From the NCBI GenBank assembly GCA_945890485.1, contig CAMDCN010000015.1, forward strand, positions 102,803 through 166,802: a DNA stretch of 64,000 nucleotides. Direction: 5' to 3'. Both the position numbers and the translations under genes were made by a program. Source of the DNA: Candidatus Sulfopaludibacter sp. SbA3. GTDB taxonomy: Bacteria > Acidobacteriota > Terriglobia > Bryobacterales > Bryobacteraceae. Positions 1-10,211 of this stretch are shown one piece after another; the stretch's first letter is position 1, and the number at the start of each line of letters is the position of its first letter. The notes beneath the pieces were generated by a model. It made no database searches. It was not told the DNA's origin and saw nothing but the letters and a program-made list of their open reading frames with translations.

Positions 1-1004
1 CTGTCGCGGTAGTCGCCACGCCAGAGCTCTGCGATCAGTTGGCGCGGAAGTTGTCTGACGCCGGCATTCGATTGCCAGAGTTGGCGTCAGGTCCGGCTGG
101 CCGGTTGGCCGTGGCCACGGCGCCGGAAGTGGAAATTGTCATGTCCGCCATCGTCGGCGTAGCCGGTCTCGAGGCTACCTATGAGGCCGTCCGGAAGCGC
201 AAAGTGATTGCTCTCGCAAACAAGGAAGTCCTTGTCGCGAGCGGCAAGCTGGTGATGGATGCCTGCCGGGAAGCTGGCACGGAGATGATTCCCGTCGACA
301 GCGAGCACAATGGCGCGCATCAATGCCTGCGGGCGGGCCGTCGCGACGAAGTGACGAAATTGATTCTAACGGCCTCGGGCGGTCCGTTTCGCCGCACCTC
401 GAAAGATGATCTTGAAAAAGTAACCGTCGCGCAGGCGCTGAATCATCCAACCTGGAAGATGGGCCAAAGGATCACGATTGATTCGGCGACGATGATGAAC
501 AAAGGTTTCGAGGTGATTGAAGCCTGCTGGCTCTTCGATTTCGCCCCGGCCGATGTCGAAGTGGTCGTTCATCCGCAATCTTCCATCCACGCGATGGTCG
601 AGTATAACGACGGTTCTGTGATTGCCCAGGTCTCGGCCACCGATATGCGGATGCCGATTCAATACGCGCTGACCTATCCGGTGCGGGAAACGGCTCCGGT
701 GCCCCGGATGGACTGGACTAAAGCCCGCACTTGGGAGTTTGAGCCGCCTGACCTTGACCGATTCCCCTTGCTTCGGCTTGCCTACGAGGCGCAGGCGGCG
801 GGTGGTTCCGCCACCTGCACCCTGAATGCCGCCGACGAGGTTGCTGTCGAGGCCTTTTTGGCCGGGAGAATCTCTTTCCCGGGAATTGCGCGCGTCGTCG
901 GAGAGACATTAGAAAAAGTACCCAATCGAGCGCCGCGCTCCGTCGAAGAGGTACTGGAGATTGATCGCGCGAGCCGCGAGACGGCACGGGCGCTTGTAGG
1001 ATAG
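1..1004 (+). CDS. dxr: 1-deoxy-D-xylulose 5-phosphate reductoisomerase, 5' truncated
   Basis: DXR makes 2-C-methyl-D-erythritol 4-phosphate in the non-mevalonate isoprenoid pathway, in the cytoplasm, using NADPH and a divalent metal. The reading frame is open from base 3 to the left edge, so the N-terminal Rossmann part is cut off by the window. Visible DXR signatures are ANKEVLVASG, the metal-site stretch PVDSEHNGAHQC, the LTASGGPFR loop, the TIDSATMMNKGFEVIEA block and the HPQSSIHAMVEY block, followed by the C-terminal helical part with LNAADEVAVEAF. rseP starts 8 bases after the stop, an arrangement common in bacteria. No internal defect is seen. A TTG at 39 is in frame but is not the true start, because homologous residues continue upstream of it. 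Confidence 0.97.
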   Translation, partial: VAVVATPELCDQLARKLSDAGIRLPELASGPAGRLAVATAPEVEIVMSAIVGVAGLEATYEAVRKRKVIALANKEVLVASGKLVMDACREAGTEMIPVDSEHNGAHQCLRAGRRDEVTKLILTASGGPFRRTSKDDLEKVTVAQALNHPTWKMGQRITIDSATMMNKGFEVIEACWLFDFAPADVEVVVHPQSSIHAMVEYNDGSVIAQVSATDMRMPIQYALTYPVRETAPVPRMDWTKARTWEFEPPDLDRFPLLRLAYEAQAAGGSATCTLNAADEVAVEAFLAGRISFPGIARVVGETLEKVPNRAPRSVEEVLEIDRASRETARALVG

Positions 1005-1012
1005 TCGCATCT

Positions 1013-2347
1013 ATGGTTCTTTTTCAAAACGTTTGGTGGGTCCTGGTCCTGATTGGCATCATGATCCTAATCCACGAACTGGGTCACTTTTGGGCGGCGC
1101 GATACTTTGATGTCCGCGTCGAGGCCTTCTCTTTCGGCTTCGGGCCACGACTATTCGGCTTTCGACGGGGAGAAACCGATTTCCGCGTTTCGCTAATCCT
1201 GTTCGGTGGTTATGTCAAGATGACGGGCGAGCAAACGGCCGAGGATGGCACGCCCGATCCTTCGGCAGCCGAGGACCCGCGAAGTTTCCTGGCCAAGCCT
1301 CGATGGCAGCGCATGATTATCGCGTTTGCGGGGCCGGCGATGAACATCATCCTCGCGCTAGTGCTCCTGACGGGCCTCTTCATGTACCGTTACCCAAAGG
1401 TTGTCGGTTCGGACGGTCCGGCGGTGGTCGGTTTTGTGGCCAAAGACTCGGTCGCCGCGAAGTCGGGGATCCGCGCGGGTGACCGGATCGTCCGTTTTGA
1501 CGATATTGCGGATCCGACTTGGGAAGACGTTACCTTGGCCGAGGTCGCCGCGGCCAACCGTCCTGTGCCAGTGGTGCTCAAGCGGGACGCCGAACAGGTA
1601 GTGGTGACGGTAACCCCTGCGCTGCATGAGCAAAACGGTATCGGCACGATTGGATGGGGCGAGCAGCACGAGATCCAGTTGGGCGGGGTCAGCCCCGATA
1701 TGGAAGCGGCGAGGGTGGGTTTGAAGGCTGGCGATCTTCTCGTCGCGTTGGATGGCATCGCACTGCGGTCCACGCAGATGCTCCTGACGATGCTCAAGGA
1801 AGGTCAGGGTAAGCCGGTTGAGCTGACTTACAACCGGGATGGCGAAATCCGCAAGGTGCAAATGACGCCCAGCGTGGTTGGAGAAGGGGATGCCAAGCGG
1901 TACATGCTCGGGGTGCAGTTGTCGGCCCGGGTGACCTTCGTCCAGCTGCCGTTTGTCGAGGCCCTGCGGGAGTCCACCCGCCAGAATACCCGAAGCGCGG
2001 GTCTGATCCTCCAGTTCTTGCGCGGCCTCGTAGAGCGCCGTATGTCGGCTAAGAGTCTGGAGGGCCCAATCGGCATTGCCCGCCTCAGTGGTGATGCGGC
2101 GCGCGAGGGTGCTGCCTCCTTTGTTGGCCTGATGGCGGCGGTGAGCCTCAACCTGGCAATTTTCAACCTGCTTCCGATCCCGATTCTCGACGGCGGGACG
2201 ATCTTGATGCTAGCTGTCGAGATGATCATGCGCCGGGATCTGAGCCTCCACGTGAAGGAGACGGTTTTCAAGCTAGGCTTTGTTTTCCTAATGATGGTGG
2301 TGGTGTTCGTGCTGTACAACGACATTAGCAAGCTGCTCCCAGGCTAG
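1013..2347 (+). CDS. rseP: RIP metalloprotease RseP (site-2 protease, M50)
   Basis: This is an intramembrane zinc protease of the inner membrane. In other bacteria it releases envelope-stress sigma factors and clears signal peptides. The 444-residue length is normal. The first membrane helix carries the zinc motif HELGH (about residues 22-26). A second helix (AFAGPAMNIILALVLLTG) starts near residue 104, and two tandem PDZ domains follow (about 125-205 and 205-290). The C-terminal membrane region has NLLPIPILDGG, whose Asp is the third zinc ligand. It probably shares a transcript with dxr. No anti-sigma/sigma pair lies nearby, so its substrate here cannot be named. Confidence 0.97.
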   Translation: MVLFQNVWWVLVLIGIMILIHELGHFWAARYFDVRVEAFSFGFGPRLFGFRRGETDFRVSLILFGGYVKMTGEQTAEDGTPDPSAAEDPRSFLAKPRWQRMIIAFAGPAMNIILALVLLTGLFMYRYPKVVGSDGPAVVGFVAKDSVAAKSGIRAGDRIVRFDDIADPTWEDVTLAEVAAANRPVPVVLKRDAEQVVVTVTPALHEQNGIGTIGWGEQHEIQLGGVSPDMEAARVGLKAGDLLVALDGIALRSTQMLLTMLKEGQGKPVELTYNRDGEIRKVQMTPSVVGEGDAKRYMLGVQLSARVTFVQLPFVEALRESTRQNTRSAGLILQFLRGLVERRMSAKSLEGPIGIARLSGDAAREGAASFVGLMAAVSLNLAIFNLLPIPILDGGTILMLAVEMIMRRDLSLHVKETVFKLGFVFLMMVVVFVLYNDISKLLPG

Positions 2348-2376
2348 AACCTGAGTCTCTCCTGCTAAAATATTAC

Positions 2377-2405
2377 TTGATAGTGAGTCGCGCAGATTCA
2401 ATACT
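2377..2405 (+). promoter_or_regulatory. Predicted sigma-70-type promoter of dnaK-dnaJ-hspR
   Basis: A -35-like TTGATA (2377-2382) and a -10-like AATACT (2400-2405) are separated by 17 bases in the 94-base gap before dnaK. The -35 matches 5 of 6 consensus positions and the -10 matches 4 of 6. AGGAGG lies at 2422-2427, 14 bases before the dnaK ATG, slightly far for a ribosome-binding site. The prediction is by eye. Confidence 0.5.
2382..2402. promoter_or_regulatory. HAIR-like operator for HspR in the dnaK promoter
   Basis: AGTGAGT-N7-ATTCAAT resembles the actinobacterial HspR operator HAIR (CTTGAGT-N7-ACTCAAG). Each arm matches 5 of 7 positions and the spacer is exactly 7. It lies between the -35 and -10 elements, where a bound repressor would block the polymerase. 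An hspR homologue is the third gene of the same cluster, so autoregulation is a reasonable inference. The match is imperfect and could be chance. Confidence 0.42.
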
Positions 2406-2441
2406 TGTAGTAGACTAAAGCAGGAGGCAAAAGTTCTAGTC

Positions 2442-4355
2442 ATGAGCAGAATCATCGGTATTGACCTTGGTACCACCAATTCCGTCGTCGCAGTGATGGA
2501 AGCGGGGTCGCCGGTCGTAATCCCCAACCAGGAAGGGGCGCGTACGACGCCGTCCGTGGTCGGTTTCACTAAGGGTGGAGAACGGTTGGTGGGTCAGGTC
2601 GCCAAGCGGCAGGCCGTCACGAATCCGGAAAACACGATCTATTCGATCAAGCGCTTCATGGGACGCCGTTTCGATGAAGTCGATGCGGAAAAGAAGCTCG
2701 TTCCCTACAAGGTCCTTCCGGGTGACAACGGGGACGCTCGCGTAGAATCGCAGGGCAAAAAGCTTTCGGCGCCCGAAATCTCCTCGATGGTGTTGACCAA
2801 GTTGAAGGAAGCCGCCGAGTCGTATCTCGGTGAGAAGGTCACGAAAGCGGTCATCACGGTTCCGGCGTACTTCAATGACGCCCAGCGGCAGGCGACGAAA
2901 GACGCCGGCCAAATTGCCGGTCTCGAAGTGATGCGCATCATCAACGAGCCGACGGCAGCGGCATTAGCCTACGGTCTCGACAAGAAGAAGAACGAAACCA
3001 TCGCGGTGTTTGACTTCGGCGGCGGCACGTTCGACGTCTCGATCCTCGAAGTGGGTGATGGCGTCGTTGAAGTGAAGTCCACCGATGGCGACACGCATCT
3101 GGGCGGCGACAACATCGACGACCGGATCATGGAATGGATCGTAGCCGAGTTCAAAAAAGAGAACGGCATCGATCTGATGAACGACAATATGGCTCGGCAG
3201 CGTCTGAAGGAAGCCGCCGAAAAAGCCAAAATTGAGTTATCGACCACGCTCGAAACCGAAATCAACCTACCGTTCATCACGGCGGATGCCGGCGGCCCGA
3301 AGCACCTCGTCATGAAGCTGACGCGGACCCGCTTCGAGCAGATGATCGACGACATTCTGCGCAGCACGCTTTCGCCTTGCGAACGGGCGCTCAAGAATGC
3401 CAAGCTGTCCCCGTCGCAGATCGACGAAGTGGTGCTGGTCGGCGGCTCCACCCGTATTCCCAAGATCCAGCAAATCGTCCGCGATATGTTCGGCAAGGAG
3501 CCGAATCGCTCCGTGAACCCGGATGAAGTCGTCGCCATCGGCGCGGCTGTCCAGGGTGGCGTGCTCGGCGGCGAAGTGAAGGACGTTCTCCTGCTCGATG
3601 TCACCCCGCTTTCGCTCGGCATTGAAACGCTGGGCGGGGTGTTCACGAAGCTGATCGAGAGCAACACGACGATTCCTACCCGGAAGAGCGAAACGTTCTC
3701 GACCGCCTCGGACAACCAGACCTCGGTGGAGATCAAGGTGTTCCAGGGTGAACGCGCGATGGCGGCGGACAACCGGCAGCTTGGCGTGTTCCAGTTGGGC
3801 AACATTCCGCCGGCGCCGCGAGGCGTGCCGCAGGTGGAAGTGACCTTCGATATCGACGCCAACGGCATTCTGCACGTAACGGCGAAAGACAAGGCGACCA
3901 ACAATGAGCAGAAGATCACGATCAGCGGCTCGTCGGGCCTAAGCAAGGACGAAGTGGAGAAGATGGCGCGGGAGGCGAAGGAAAACGCCGCCGGTGACCA
4001 GAAACGCCGCGATAGCGTCGAAGCTCGCAACAAGGCCGACGGCATGATCTACTCGGTCGAAAAGACCCTGAAAGATCATCGCGACAAGGTGAGCGAGGCC
4101 GAAGCGAAGTCGGTGGAAACCGCTCTGGACGAAGCCAAAAAGGCGGTTCAGGATGGCGATGCCGACAAGATCAACGCTGCCATCGACAAACTCACCCAGG
4201 CAAGCCACAAGCTCGCCGAGGTGATGTACAAGTCTCCGGCCGGCGACGGCGCCGCCGGTGGCCCCGCCCCGGGAGCCGAACCGAAGGCCGAAGCGCCGAC
4301 GGATTCGGTGGTGGACGCGGAGTTTGTTGACGTCGACGACAAAAACAAGAAGTAG
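2442..4355 (+). CDS. dnaK: Chaperone protein DnaK (Hsp70)
   Basis: DnaK is the ATP-dependent Hsp70 chaperone of the cytoplasm and works with DnaJ and a GrpE exchange factor. The 637-residue protein has the full architecture. The ATPase domain starts with GIDLGTTNS and contains the [11 protein letters not shown] phosphate loop near residue 190 and [12 protein letters not shown] near residue 330. The interdomain linker [15 protein letters not shown] is near residue 380. The peptide-binding domain and helical lid end in the acidic tail [11 protein letters not shown]. It heads a dnaK-dnaJ-hspR cluster with its own promoter and HAIR-like site. No grpE is present in the window. Confidence 0.99.
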   Translation: MSRIIGIDLGTTNSVVAVMEAGSPVVIPNQEGARTTPSVVGFTKGGERLVGQVAKRQAVTNPENTIYSIKRFMGRRFDEVDAEKKLVPYKVLPGDNGDARVESQGKKLSAPEISSMVLTKLKEAAESYLGEKVTKAVITVPAYFNDAQRQATKDAGQIAGLEVMRIINEPTAAALAYGLDKKKNETIAVFDFGGGTFDVSILEVGDGVVEVKSTDGDTHLGGDNIDDRIMEWIVAEFKKENGIDLMNDNMARQRLKEAAEKAKIELSTTLETEINLPFITADAGGPKHLVMKLTRTRFEQMIDDILRSTLSPCERALKNAKLSPSQIDEVVLVGGSTRIPKIQQIVRDMFGKEPNRSVNPDEVVAIGAAVQGGVLGGEVKDVLLLDVTPLSLGIETLGGVFTKLIESNTTIPTRKSETFSTASDNQTSVEIKVFQGERAMAADNRQLGVFQLGNIPPAPRGVPQVEVTFDIDANGILHVTAKDKATNNEQKITISGSSGLSKDEVEKMAREAKENAAGDQKRRDSVEARNKADGMIYSVEKTLKDHRDKVSEAEAKSVETALDEAKKAVQDGDADKINAAIDKLTQASHKLAEVMYKSPAGDGAAGGPAPGAEPKAEAPTDSVVDAEFVDVDDKNKK

Positions 4356-4373
4356 TCAGCAGTGAGGCGCTCG

Positions 4374-4397
4374 AAGGGCCGCTTTTCGGCGGCTCTT
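4374..4397 (+). other. Intergenic hairpin between dnaK and dnaJ
   Basis: AAGGGCCGC and GCGGCTCTT pair over 9 bp (one G-T wobble) around the 6-base loop TTTTCG. No long T tract follows. The element may attenuate transcription or protect the end of the dnaK message, so that DnaK is made in excess over DnaJ. This role is inference from position. Confidence 0.45.
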
Positions 4398-4413
4398 TCG
4401 GGCGAGGTATGCC

Positions 4414-5589
4414 ATGCCGGAACGCAAAGACTATTACGGCACCCTGGGTGTCGAAAAAAAAGCATCGGACGACGAGATCCGCAAGGCTTATCGCCGCTTG
4501 GCGCGCAAGTATCATCCCGACCTCAATCCGGGAGACAAGGCCGCCGAGGATAAGTTCAAAACGGTGCAGGAAGCCTATGACGTTTTGAGCGAACCCAAGA
4601 AACGGGCGATGTTCGACCAGTACGGCTTCTATTCCGACAGCGGGTTCCCGCAGGGTGGACCTCCTCCCGGCGGCGGCCCGGGCATGGGCTTTGAAGGGTT
4701 CGATTTTTCCGATTTCATCAACCAACAAGGCGGTCGCCGTCCGCCGCCGGGCGCGGGCGCTCCGGGTGGAGACGCCAGCGGCCGGTTCAGCGATATTTTC
4801 AGCCAGTTCTTCGGCGGACGCCAAGCAGCACAGACTCAGCAGCCTGAGAAAGGCGCGGATCTGGAATACACCTTAAACATCGACTTCTGGCAGGCCATTC
4901 GCGGAACGCAGGTCCGCCTGAGCATCTCGCGGCAAGAAGGTTGTAGCACTTGCCAAGGCTCCGGCTCGGCCGGAGGCAGTGTCGCGTCCTGCCCGGAGTG
5001 CAATGGAACAGGACAGGTGAGCCAGACGGCCGGCGCGATGAAGTTCAACCTCACCTGCACGCGCTGCAACGGCTCGGGCCGGCTGCGCAATGTCTGTCCA
5101 ACGTGCCGCGGAGAGGGTCGCACGGCGCACATGGACTCCGTTGAGGTCCGTCTGCCGGCCGGTGTAGCCGGTGGATCAAGGCTCCGTGTGGCAGGGAAGG
5201 GCAATGCCGGACGGATGGGCGGATCGGCTGGCGACCTGTACATCACCGTGCGGGTCGAAGAGCATGCGTTCTTCAAGCGCGACGGCGACACGATTGAAAT
5301 CAAGGTAGCTGTGACGGTGCCGGAAGCGGTGCTGGGCGCCAAGATTGAAGTGCCAACGATCGACGGCCGGGCGATTTTAAAGATCCCGCAAGGAACGCAG
5401 AACGGGCAGAAGTTTCGCCTGCGCGAGAAAGGCGTGACGAACTCGCGAAAAGAGACTCGTGGGGATCAGATCGTCGAAGTGGTGCTGCAGGCGCCGCCGG
5501 CCAACGACGAACGGACTCGAGAGCTGTTGCGGGAACTGGCCGAGCAATATCCGCCAGATCCGCGAAGTGAGTTGTGGAGCAAGGTATAA
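4414..5589 (+). CDS. dnaJ: Chaperone protein DnaJ (Hsp40)
   Basis: DnaJ delivers unfolded clients to DnaK and stimulates its ATPase. The 391-residue protein begins with a J domain whose HPD motif is visible ([10 protein letters not shown]). A Gly/Phe/Pro-rich linker (about residues 70-140) follows. The zinc domain has all four CxxCxGxG repeats: [24 protein letters not shown] and CPTCRGEG. The two C-terminal substrate-binding folds come last. The complete zinc domain makes it a canonical class I DnaJ rather than CbpA. The ATG at 4414 is preceded by GCGAGG. hspR starts 18 bases after the stop. Confidence 0.98.
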   Translation: MPERKDYYGTLGVEKKASDDEIRKAYRRLARKYHPDLNPGDKAAEDKFKTVQEAYDVLSEPKKRAMFDQYGFYSDSGFPQGGPPPGGGPGMGFEGFDFSDFINQQGGRRPPPGAGAPGGDASGRFSDIFSQFFGGRQAAQTQQPEKGADLEYTLNIDFWQAIRGTQVRLSISRQEGCSTCQGSGSAGGSVASCPECNGTGQVSQTAGAMKFNLTCTRCNGSGRLRNVCPTCRGEGRTAHMDSVEVRLPAGVAGGSRLRVAGKGNAGRMGGSAGDLYITVRVEEHAFFKRDGDTIEIKVAVTVPEAVLGAKIEVPTIDGRAILKIPQGTQNGQKFRLREKGVTNSRKETRGDQIVEVVLQAPPANDERTRELLRELAEQYPPDPRSELWSKV

Positions 5590-5607
5590 CGGTAGAGGGA
5601 CGCGCGG

Positions 5608-6042
<435 letters not shown>

Positions 6043-6064
6043 CGCCGCTACAATAGTAGTCTTC

Positions 6065-7714
6065 ATGCGGATTGCCCTGGGGCAGATCAATACCACGGTA
6101 GGCGACCTCGTCGGGAACGCCGGTTTAATGATGCGCTTTGCGCGGCGCGCGGCCGAAGGAGGGGCGGAGGCGATTGTCTTCCCCGAATTGGCCCTAACGG
6201 GCTATCCGCCGCAGGACCTCTTGGAACGTCCAGCGTTTCTCGAAGCGGCGGAAGCGGAACTGCAACGCCTCGCGGTGGAGGCGGCTCCTTTGCGCATCGC
6301 CATCGTCTGCGGTACCGCCGAAGTGGCGGACTTCAACGAAGGCAAACGGGTCTGGAACACGGCGGCGATGTTGCAGCGCGGAAAGGTTGCCTTCCGCCAA
6401 CACAAGATGCTGTTGCCCACCTACGACGTCTTCGATGAGCAACGCTATTTCCGGGCTGCCGAGAGCCAGTCGATTGCGTGTATCGGTTCCACTCCGGTGG
6501 CCATCACGATTTGCGAAGATGCCTGGAACGATCAGCATTTTTGGGAAAAGCGTCTCTACGAGCGAGACCCGGTGCAGGAATTGATCGGCGCCGGCGCCAA
6601 GGCGATTCTCTCGATCAATGCCTCGCCCTACCACATCGGGAAGCGCGCTTTGCGGGAACAGATTTTCACTGCGACGGCGCGCCGGCACAAGCTCCCGCTC
6701 GTTTACGTGAATCAGGTCGGCGGCAACGATCAATTGGTCTTCGATGGGTCCAGCTTCGCTATGGACGCGACGGGTAAAGTGATCGCCTCCGCCTCCAGCT
6801 TTGCCGAAGAACTGGTGTTCGCGAACTTCCATACGGGCACCGGCGACCTGCGCGCGAGCCATCCGGAAGAGATCGAAGCGGTCTACGAAGCACTCGTGTT
6901 GGGCACGCGGGACTACTTCCGCAAGACCGGATTCCGCAAGGCGCTACTCGGGCTTTCGGGAGGCATCGACTCGGCCCTGGTTGCCTGCATCGCCGTCGAG
7001 GCCTTGGGTAAGGAAAACGTGACCGGCGTTGCCATGCCAGGGCCCTATTCGTCGGACCATTCGCTCACCGACGCGCTCGCGATGGCCGAAGTGCTCGGCA
7101 TGCAGTGCCCGACGGTGTCGATCAACGGTGCCTATGCCGCCATGATCGACACGCTGCAGCCTGTGTTCGCCGGCGCCAAGCCTGACGTTACCGAAGAGAA
7201 CCTGCAGTCGCGTCTCCGCGGCATGACGCTGATGGCGCTCTCGAACAAGACGGGCGCGCTCGTGCTAACGACTGGCAACAAAAGCGAAACCGCGGTTGGC
7301 TACGCGACGCTCTATGGCGATATGTGCGGTGGGCTTGCCGTCATCAGCGACGTGGCCAAAATGCAGGTCTATGCGCTTTGCCGCGTGGCGAATCGGCGGT
7401 TAGGTAACCCGATCCCCGAATCCGTTTTTGTGAAACCCCCGTCGGCCGAACTCCGGCCCGACCAGAAAGACTCTGACTCTCTTCCCGAATACCCGGTGCT
7501 CGATGCCATCCTCGAACTGTATGTCGAGCAGATGGTGGCGCCCGACCGGATCGCCGAGAAGCTGAACCTGCCGCTGGCGCTGGTGCGCGATGTGGCTCGC
7601 AAGGTGGACCGCAATGAGTACAAGCGCCAGCAAGCGGCGCCTGGGCTTAAGGTGACAACCAAGGCGTTCGGCTTCGGTCGCCGCCTTCCGATCGCACAGG
7701 GTTACAGCGAATGA
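6065..7714 (+). CDS. nadE: Glutamine-dependent NAD+ synthetase
   Basis: NadE amidates nicotinic acid adenine dinucleotide to NAD+ with ATP, using ammonia from glutamine. The 549-residue protein fuses two domains. The N-terminal nitrilase-like glutaminase domain has the Glu-Lys-Cys triad at about E41 (FPELALTGYPP), K114 (RQHKMLLPTY) and C150 (ITICEDAW). The C-terminal synthetase domain has the ATP-loop SGGIDS at 298-303 and the TTGNKSE block. This is the compact bacterial glutaminase-linked type. The stop overlaps the start of the next gene by 4 bases (ATGA), suggesting translational coupling. Confidence 0.97.
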   Translation: MRIALGQINTTVGDLVGNAGLMMRFARRAAEGGAEAIVFPELALTGYPPQDLLERPAFLEAAEAELQRLAVEAAPLRIAIVCGTAEVADFNEGKRVWNTAAMLQRGKVAFRQHKMLLPTYDVFDEQRYFRAAESQSIACIGSTPVAITICEDAWNDQHFWEKRLYERDPVQELIGAGAKAILSINASPYHIGKRALREQIFTATARRHKLPLVYVNQVGGNDQLVFDGSSFAMDATGKVIASASSFAEELVFANFHTGTGDLRASHPEEIEAVYEALVLGTRDYFRKTGFRKALLGLSGGIDSALVACIAVEALGKENVTGVAMPGPYSSDHSLTDALAMAEVLGMQCPTVSINGAYAAMIDTLQPVFAGAKPDVTEENLQSRLRGMTLMALSNKTGALVLTTGNKSETAVGYATLYGDMCGGLAVISDVAKMQVYALCRVANRRLGNPIPESVFVKPPSAELRPDQKDSDSLPEYPVLDAILELYVEQMVAPDRIAEKLNLPLALVRDVARKVDRNEYKRQQAAPGLKVTTKAFGFGRRLPIAQGYSE

Positions 7715-10206
7715 AGACACTTATATTGGCTGGCGGCGGAACGCTGCTGGCCGCGGTCCTGCTTGTTTCGCAAGCCGGTATTACGGAGCGGGTTGGCCCT
7801 CGGCCCGATGGCGCATTTCTGCTCAACAGCGGCGCACTGCTGACCCCTGCGGGACGGCAGCAGGGAATGGATACCTTCCCGATGGCCTCCGCGCTGTCGC
7901 CGGATAAGCGCTGGTTACTGGTGCTGCACGGTGGGTACAATCCGCCGGCTGTGGTTGTCCTGGATGCGAAGACGATGGCCGAGAAGAGCCGGTTGAATCT
8001 GCCGGACGCGTGGCTGGGTCTGGCGTTCGCGCCGAGCGGGAAGATGGTCTACGTCGGCGGCGGGAGCCAGGCGAACGTCCATGAGTTGAGCTTCGACGAT
8101 GCGGCCGGGGCGTTGCGCCTGGTGCGCTCCATGCCAATCGTGCCGCCGGCCGACCGAAAGCACACGGACTTCATCGGCGACGTGGCCGTGTCTCCGGACG
8201 GCCGCTTGGTCTATGCCGCAGGACTGTTCCATGACGCCGTTCATGTCATCAATCCGCAGTCGGGGCGTGTTATTGAGAAGTTGAAAACTGGTCGCCGACC
8301 GTATCGCATTCTCTTCCACCCGGACGGCAAGAGCTACTTTGTCTCGCACTGGGCCGATGCTTCCGTAGGCCACTACGCCGCCGAGACCGGCAACCGTCTG
8401 GGGCTCATCCGCGCGGGCCAGCATCCAACCGACATGCTCTGGAGCGACCGCCAGCCCGACGCGGCCGAAGGCGACGCCCCGAAATTTAAAGGGCGTATCT
8501 TTGTCACGAATGGCAACACGAACTCCGTTTCGGTGATCGGCGTCAGCGAGGCCAACACCGCTGCTGCGCTTGAATCAATCAACGTCTCGCTCTACGCCGA
8601 GCAACCGGCCGGCATGACGCCTAGCGCACTGGCGCTAAGCCCGGACCAGAAGCAACTCTACATTGTCTGCTCCGACGCCAACGCCGTCGCCGTGGCCGAC
8701 GTCAGCGAGACACGCAGCAAAGTCCGCGGGTTCATTCCGACCGGCTGGTATCCCATCGCTGCCCGGGCACTCGATTCGCAACTGCTCGTCTTTAACGGCC
8801 GCGGACCACGCAGCTATCCCAATCCGAAGGGGCCGAATCCGGCGCAGCGCCCCGCGCCAATACACGAAGGTAACGCGGCGGTTGAGTATGTGGGCCGCAT
8901 TCAGCGTGGCTCCGTCTCCATCATCGATCCATTCGATGAAGAGCAACTCGACAAGTGGACCGCTGCCGTTCGCCGCAATACTCCCTATGAAGACAAGCGG
9001 CTGTTCCTCGCGCACTCCGACGCGGTAGCTCCCATCATTCCGGTTCGCCCGGGCGAGCCCTCGCGTATTGAACACGTCATCTACATCGTCAAGGAGAACC
9101 GCACCTACGACCAGGTTCTCGGTGACCTCGGTAAAGGCAATGGCGACCCATCACTAACGCTCTTCCCGGAGAAGGTCAGCCCGAACCATCACAAGCTGGC
9201 GCGCGAGTTTGTTCTGCTCGATAACTTCTACGTTTCGGCGGACGTTTCGGCCGACGGGCACAACTGGACGACAGCCGCCATCGCGCCGGATTACGTGCAG
9301 AAGATGTGGCCCAACAGCTACGCCGGCCGCCGGAAGCACTATGACTATGAGGGCGGGGAACCGGCCGCGATCCCGCCGGCGGGCTACATCTGGAACAACG
9401 CGTTGGCCAAAGGGCTCACGCTCCGCAACTACGGCTACTTCGTCGACAACGCTCCGCTCAAGGACGTTACCGCATCCACCCCGCACGTGAAGTCTGTCCG
9501 TGACCTCGCATTGTTGCCGCATACCAATCGGCAGTATCGCGGTTTCGACATGGACTACCCGGACGTAGAACGCGCCAAAGCCTTCATCGCCGATCTCGCC
9601 CGCATGGAGGCCGAAGGGAAGTTTCCGAACCTCTCTGTCGTGCGCCTCGGCAACGATCATACGAGCGGACTGGCCGCCGGAAAAATCTCGCCGCTGGCCG
9701 CGATGGCGGACAACGACTACGCCCTCGGCCTGTTGGTCGAAGCGCTATCCAAAAGCAAGTTCTGGGAGAAGATGGCGATCTTCGTCATTCAGGACGATGC
9801 CCAGAATGGGCCCGACCACGTTGATTCCCATCGTGCGCCTGCCTATGTCATCTCGCCTTATGCCAAGCGCGGGTTGATTGATAGCTCCTTCTACAACACG
9901 ACTTCGATGCTCCGGACGATGGAGCTGATGCTGGGCATCCGGCCGATGACGATGTTCGACGCTGGGGCCCGGCCGATGGTCGGTGCTTTCCAGTTGACGC
10001 CGAACGTGAATGCGTACACGGCGGAGAAACCGCGCCACCCGCTCGACGAGCGGAACCCAGGCCAGGGGCCTCTCGCGGCCCGCTCCGCGCGGATGGCCTT
10101 TGCAGAGGCGGATGAGATCGACGACGACGAGCTCAACGCAGTCCTCTGGCTCGCCATCAAGAAGACACCGCCGCCCGTGCCCGTGCGTAGCTATTTCGGA
10201 AGATAA
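7711..10206 (+). CDS. YncE-like beta-propeller / alkaline-phosphatase-superfamily fusion, secreted
   Basis: The 831-residue protein starts with a hydrophobic export segment (residues about 3-20). Residues about 45-400 contain YncE-like blades, with repeats such as ALSPDKRWLLVLHGG, AVSPDGRLVYAAG, LFHPDGKSYFVSHW and ALSPDQKQLYIV. Residues about 445-790 resemble the AcpA/phospholipase-C branch of the alkaline phosphatase superfamily, with IVKENRTYDQVLGDL near the start, SADGHNW, and QDDAQNGPDHVDSHR for the metal site. Fusions of this kind are known in several phyla, but their substrate is not settled. The likely location is the periplasm. Translation is coupled to nadE, but no functional link to NAD synthesis is obvious. 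Confidence 0.85.
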   Translation: MKTLILAGGGTLLAAVLLVSQAGITERVGPRPDGAFLLNSGALLTPAGRQQGMDTFPMASALSPDKRWLLVLHGGYNPPAVVVLDAKTMAEKSRLNLPDAWLGLAFAPSGKMVYVGGGSQANVHELSFDDAAGALRLVRSMPIVPPADRKHTDFIGDVAVSPDGRLVYAAGLFHDAVHVINPQSGRVIEKLKTGRRPYRILFHPDGKSYFVSHWADASVGHYAAETGNRLGLIRAGQHPTDMLWSDRQPDAAEGDAPKFKGRIFVTNGNTNSVSVIGVSEANTAAALESINVSLYAEQPAGMTPSALALSPDQKQLYIVCSDANAVAVADVSETRSKVRGFIPTGWYPIAARALDSQLLVFNGRGPRSYPNPKGPNPAQRPAPIHEGNAAVEYVGRIQRGSVSIIDPFDEEQLDKWTAAVRRNTPYEDKRLFLAHSDAVAPIIPVRPGEPSRIEHVIYIVKENRTYDQVLGDLGKGNGDPSLTLFPEKVSPNHHKLAREFVLLDNFYVSADVSADGHNWTTAAIAPDYVQKMWPNSYAGRRKHYDYEGGEPAAIPPAGYIWNNALAKGLTLRNYGYFVDNAPLKDVTASTPHVKSVRDLALLPHTNRQYRGFDMDYPDVERAKAFIADLARMEAEGKFPNLSVVRLGNDHTSGLAAGKISPLAAMADNDYALGLLVEALSKSKFWEKMAIFVIQDDAQNGPDHVDSHRAPAYVISPYAKRGLIDSSFYNTTSMLRTMELMLGIRPMTMFDAGARPMVGAFQLTPNVNAYTAEKPRHPLDERNPGQGPLAARSARMAFAEADEIDDDELNAVLWLAIKKTPPPVPVRSYFGR

Positions 10207-10211
10207 CATTC

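Noticed and set aside
4374..4397. Hairpin between dnaK and dnaJ as a true terminator
   Set aside because: No T tract follows, and dnaJ/hspR need transcription from the same promoter, so it was listed only as a hairpin.
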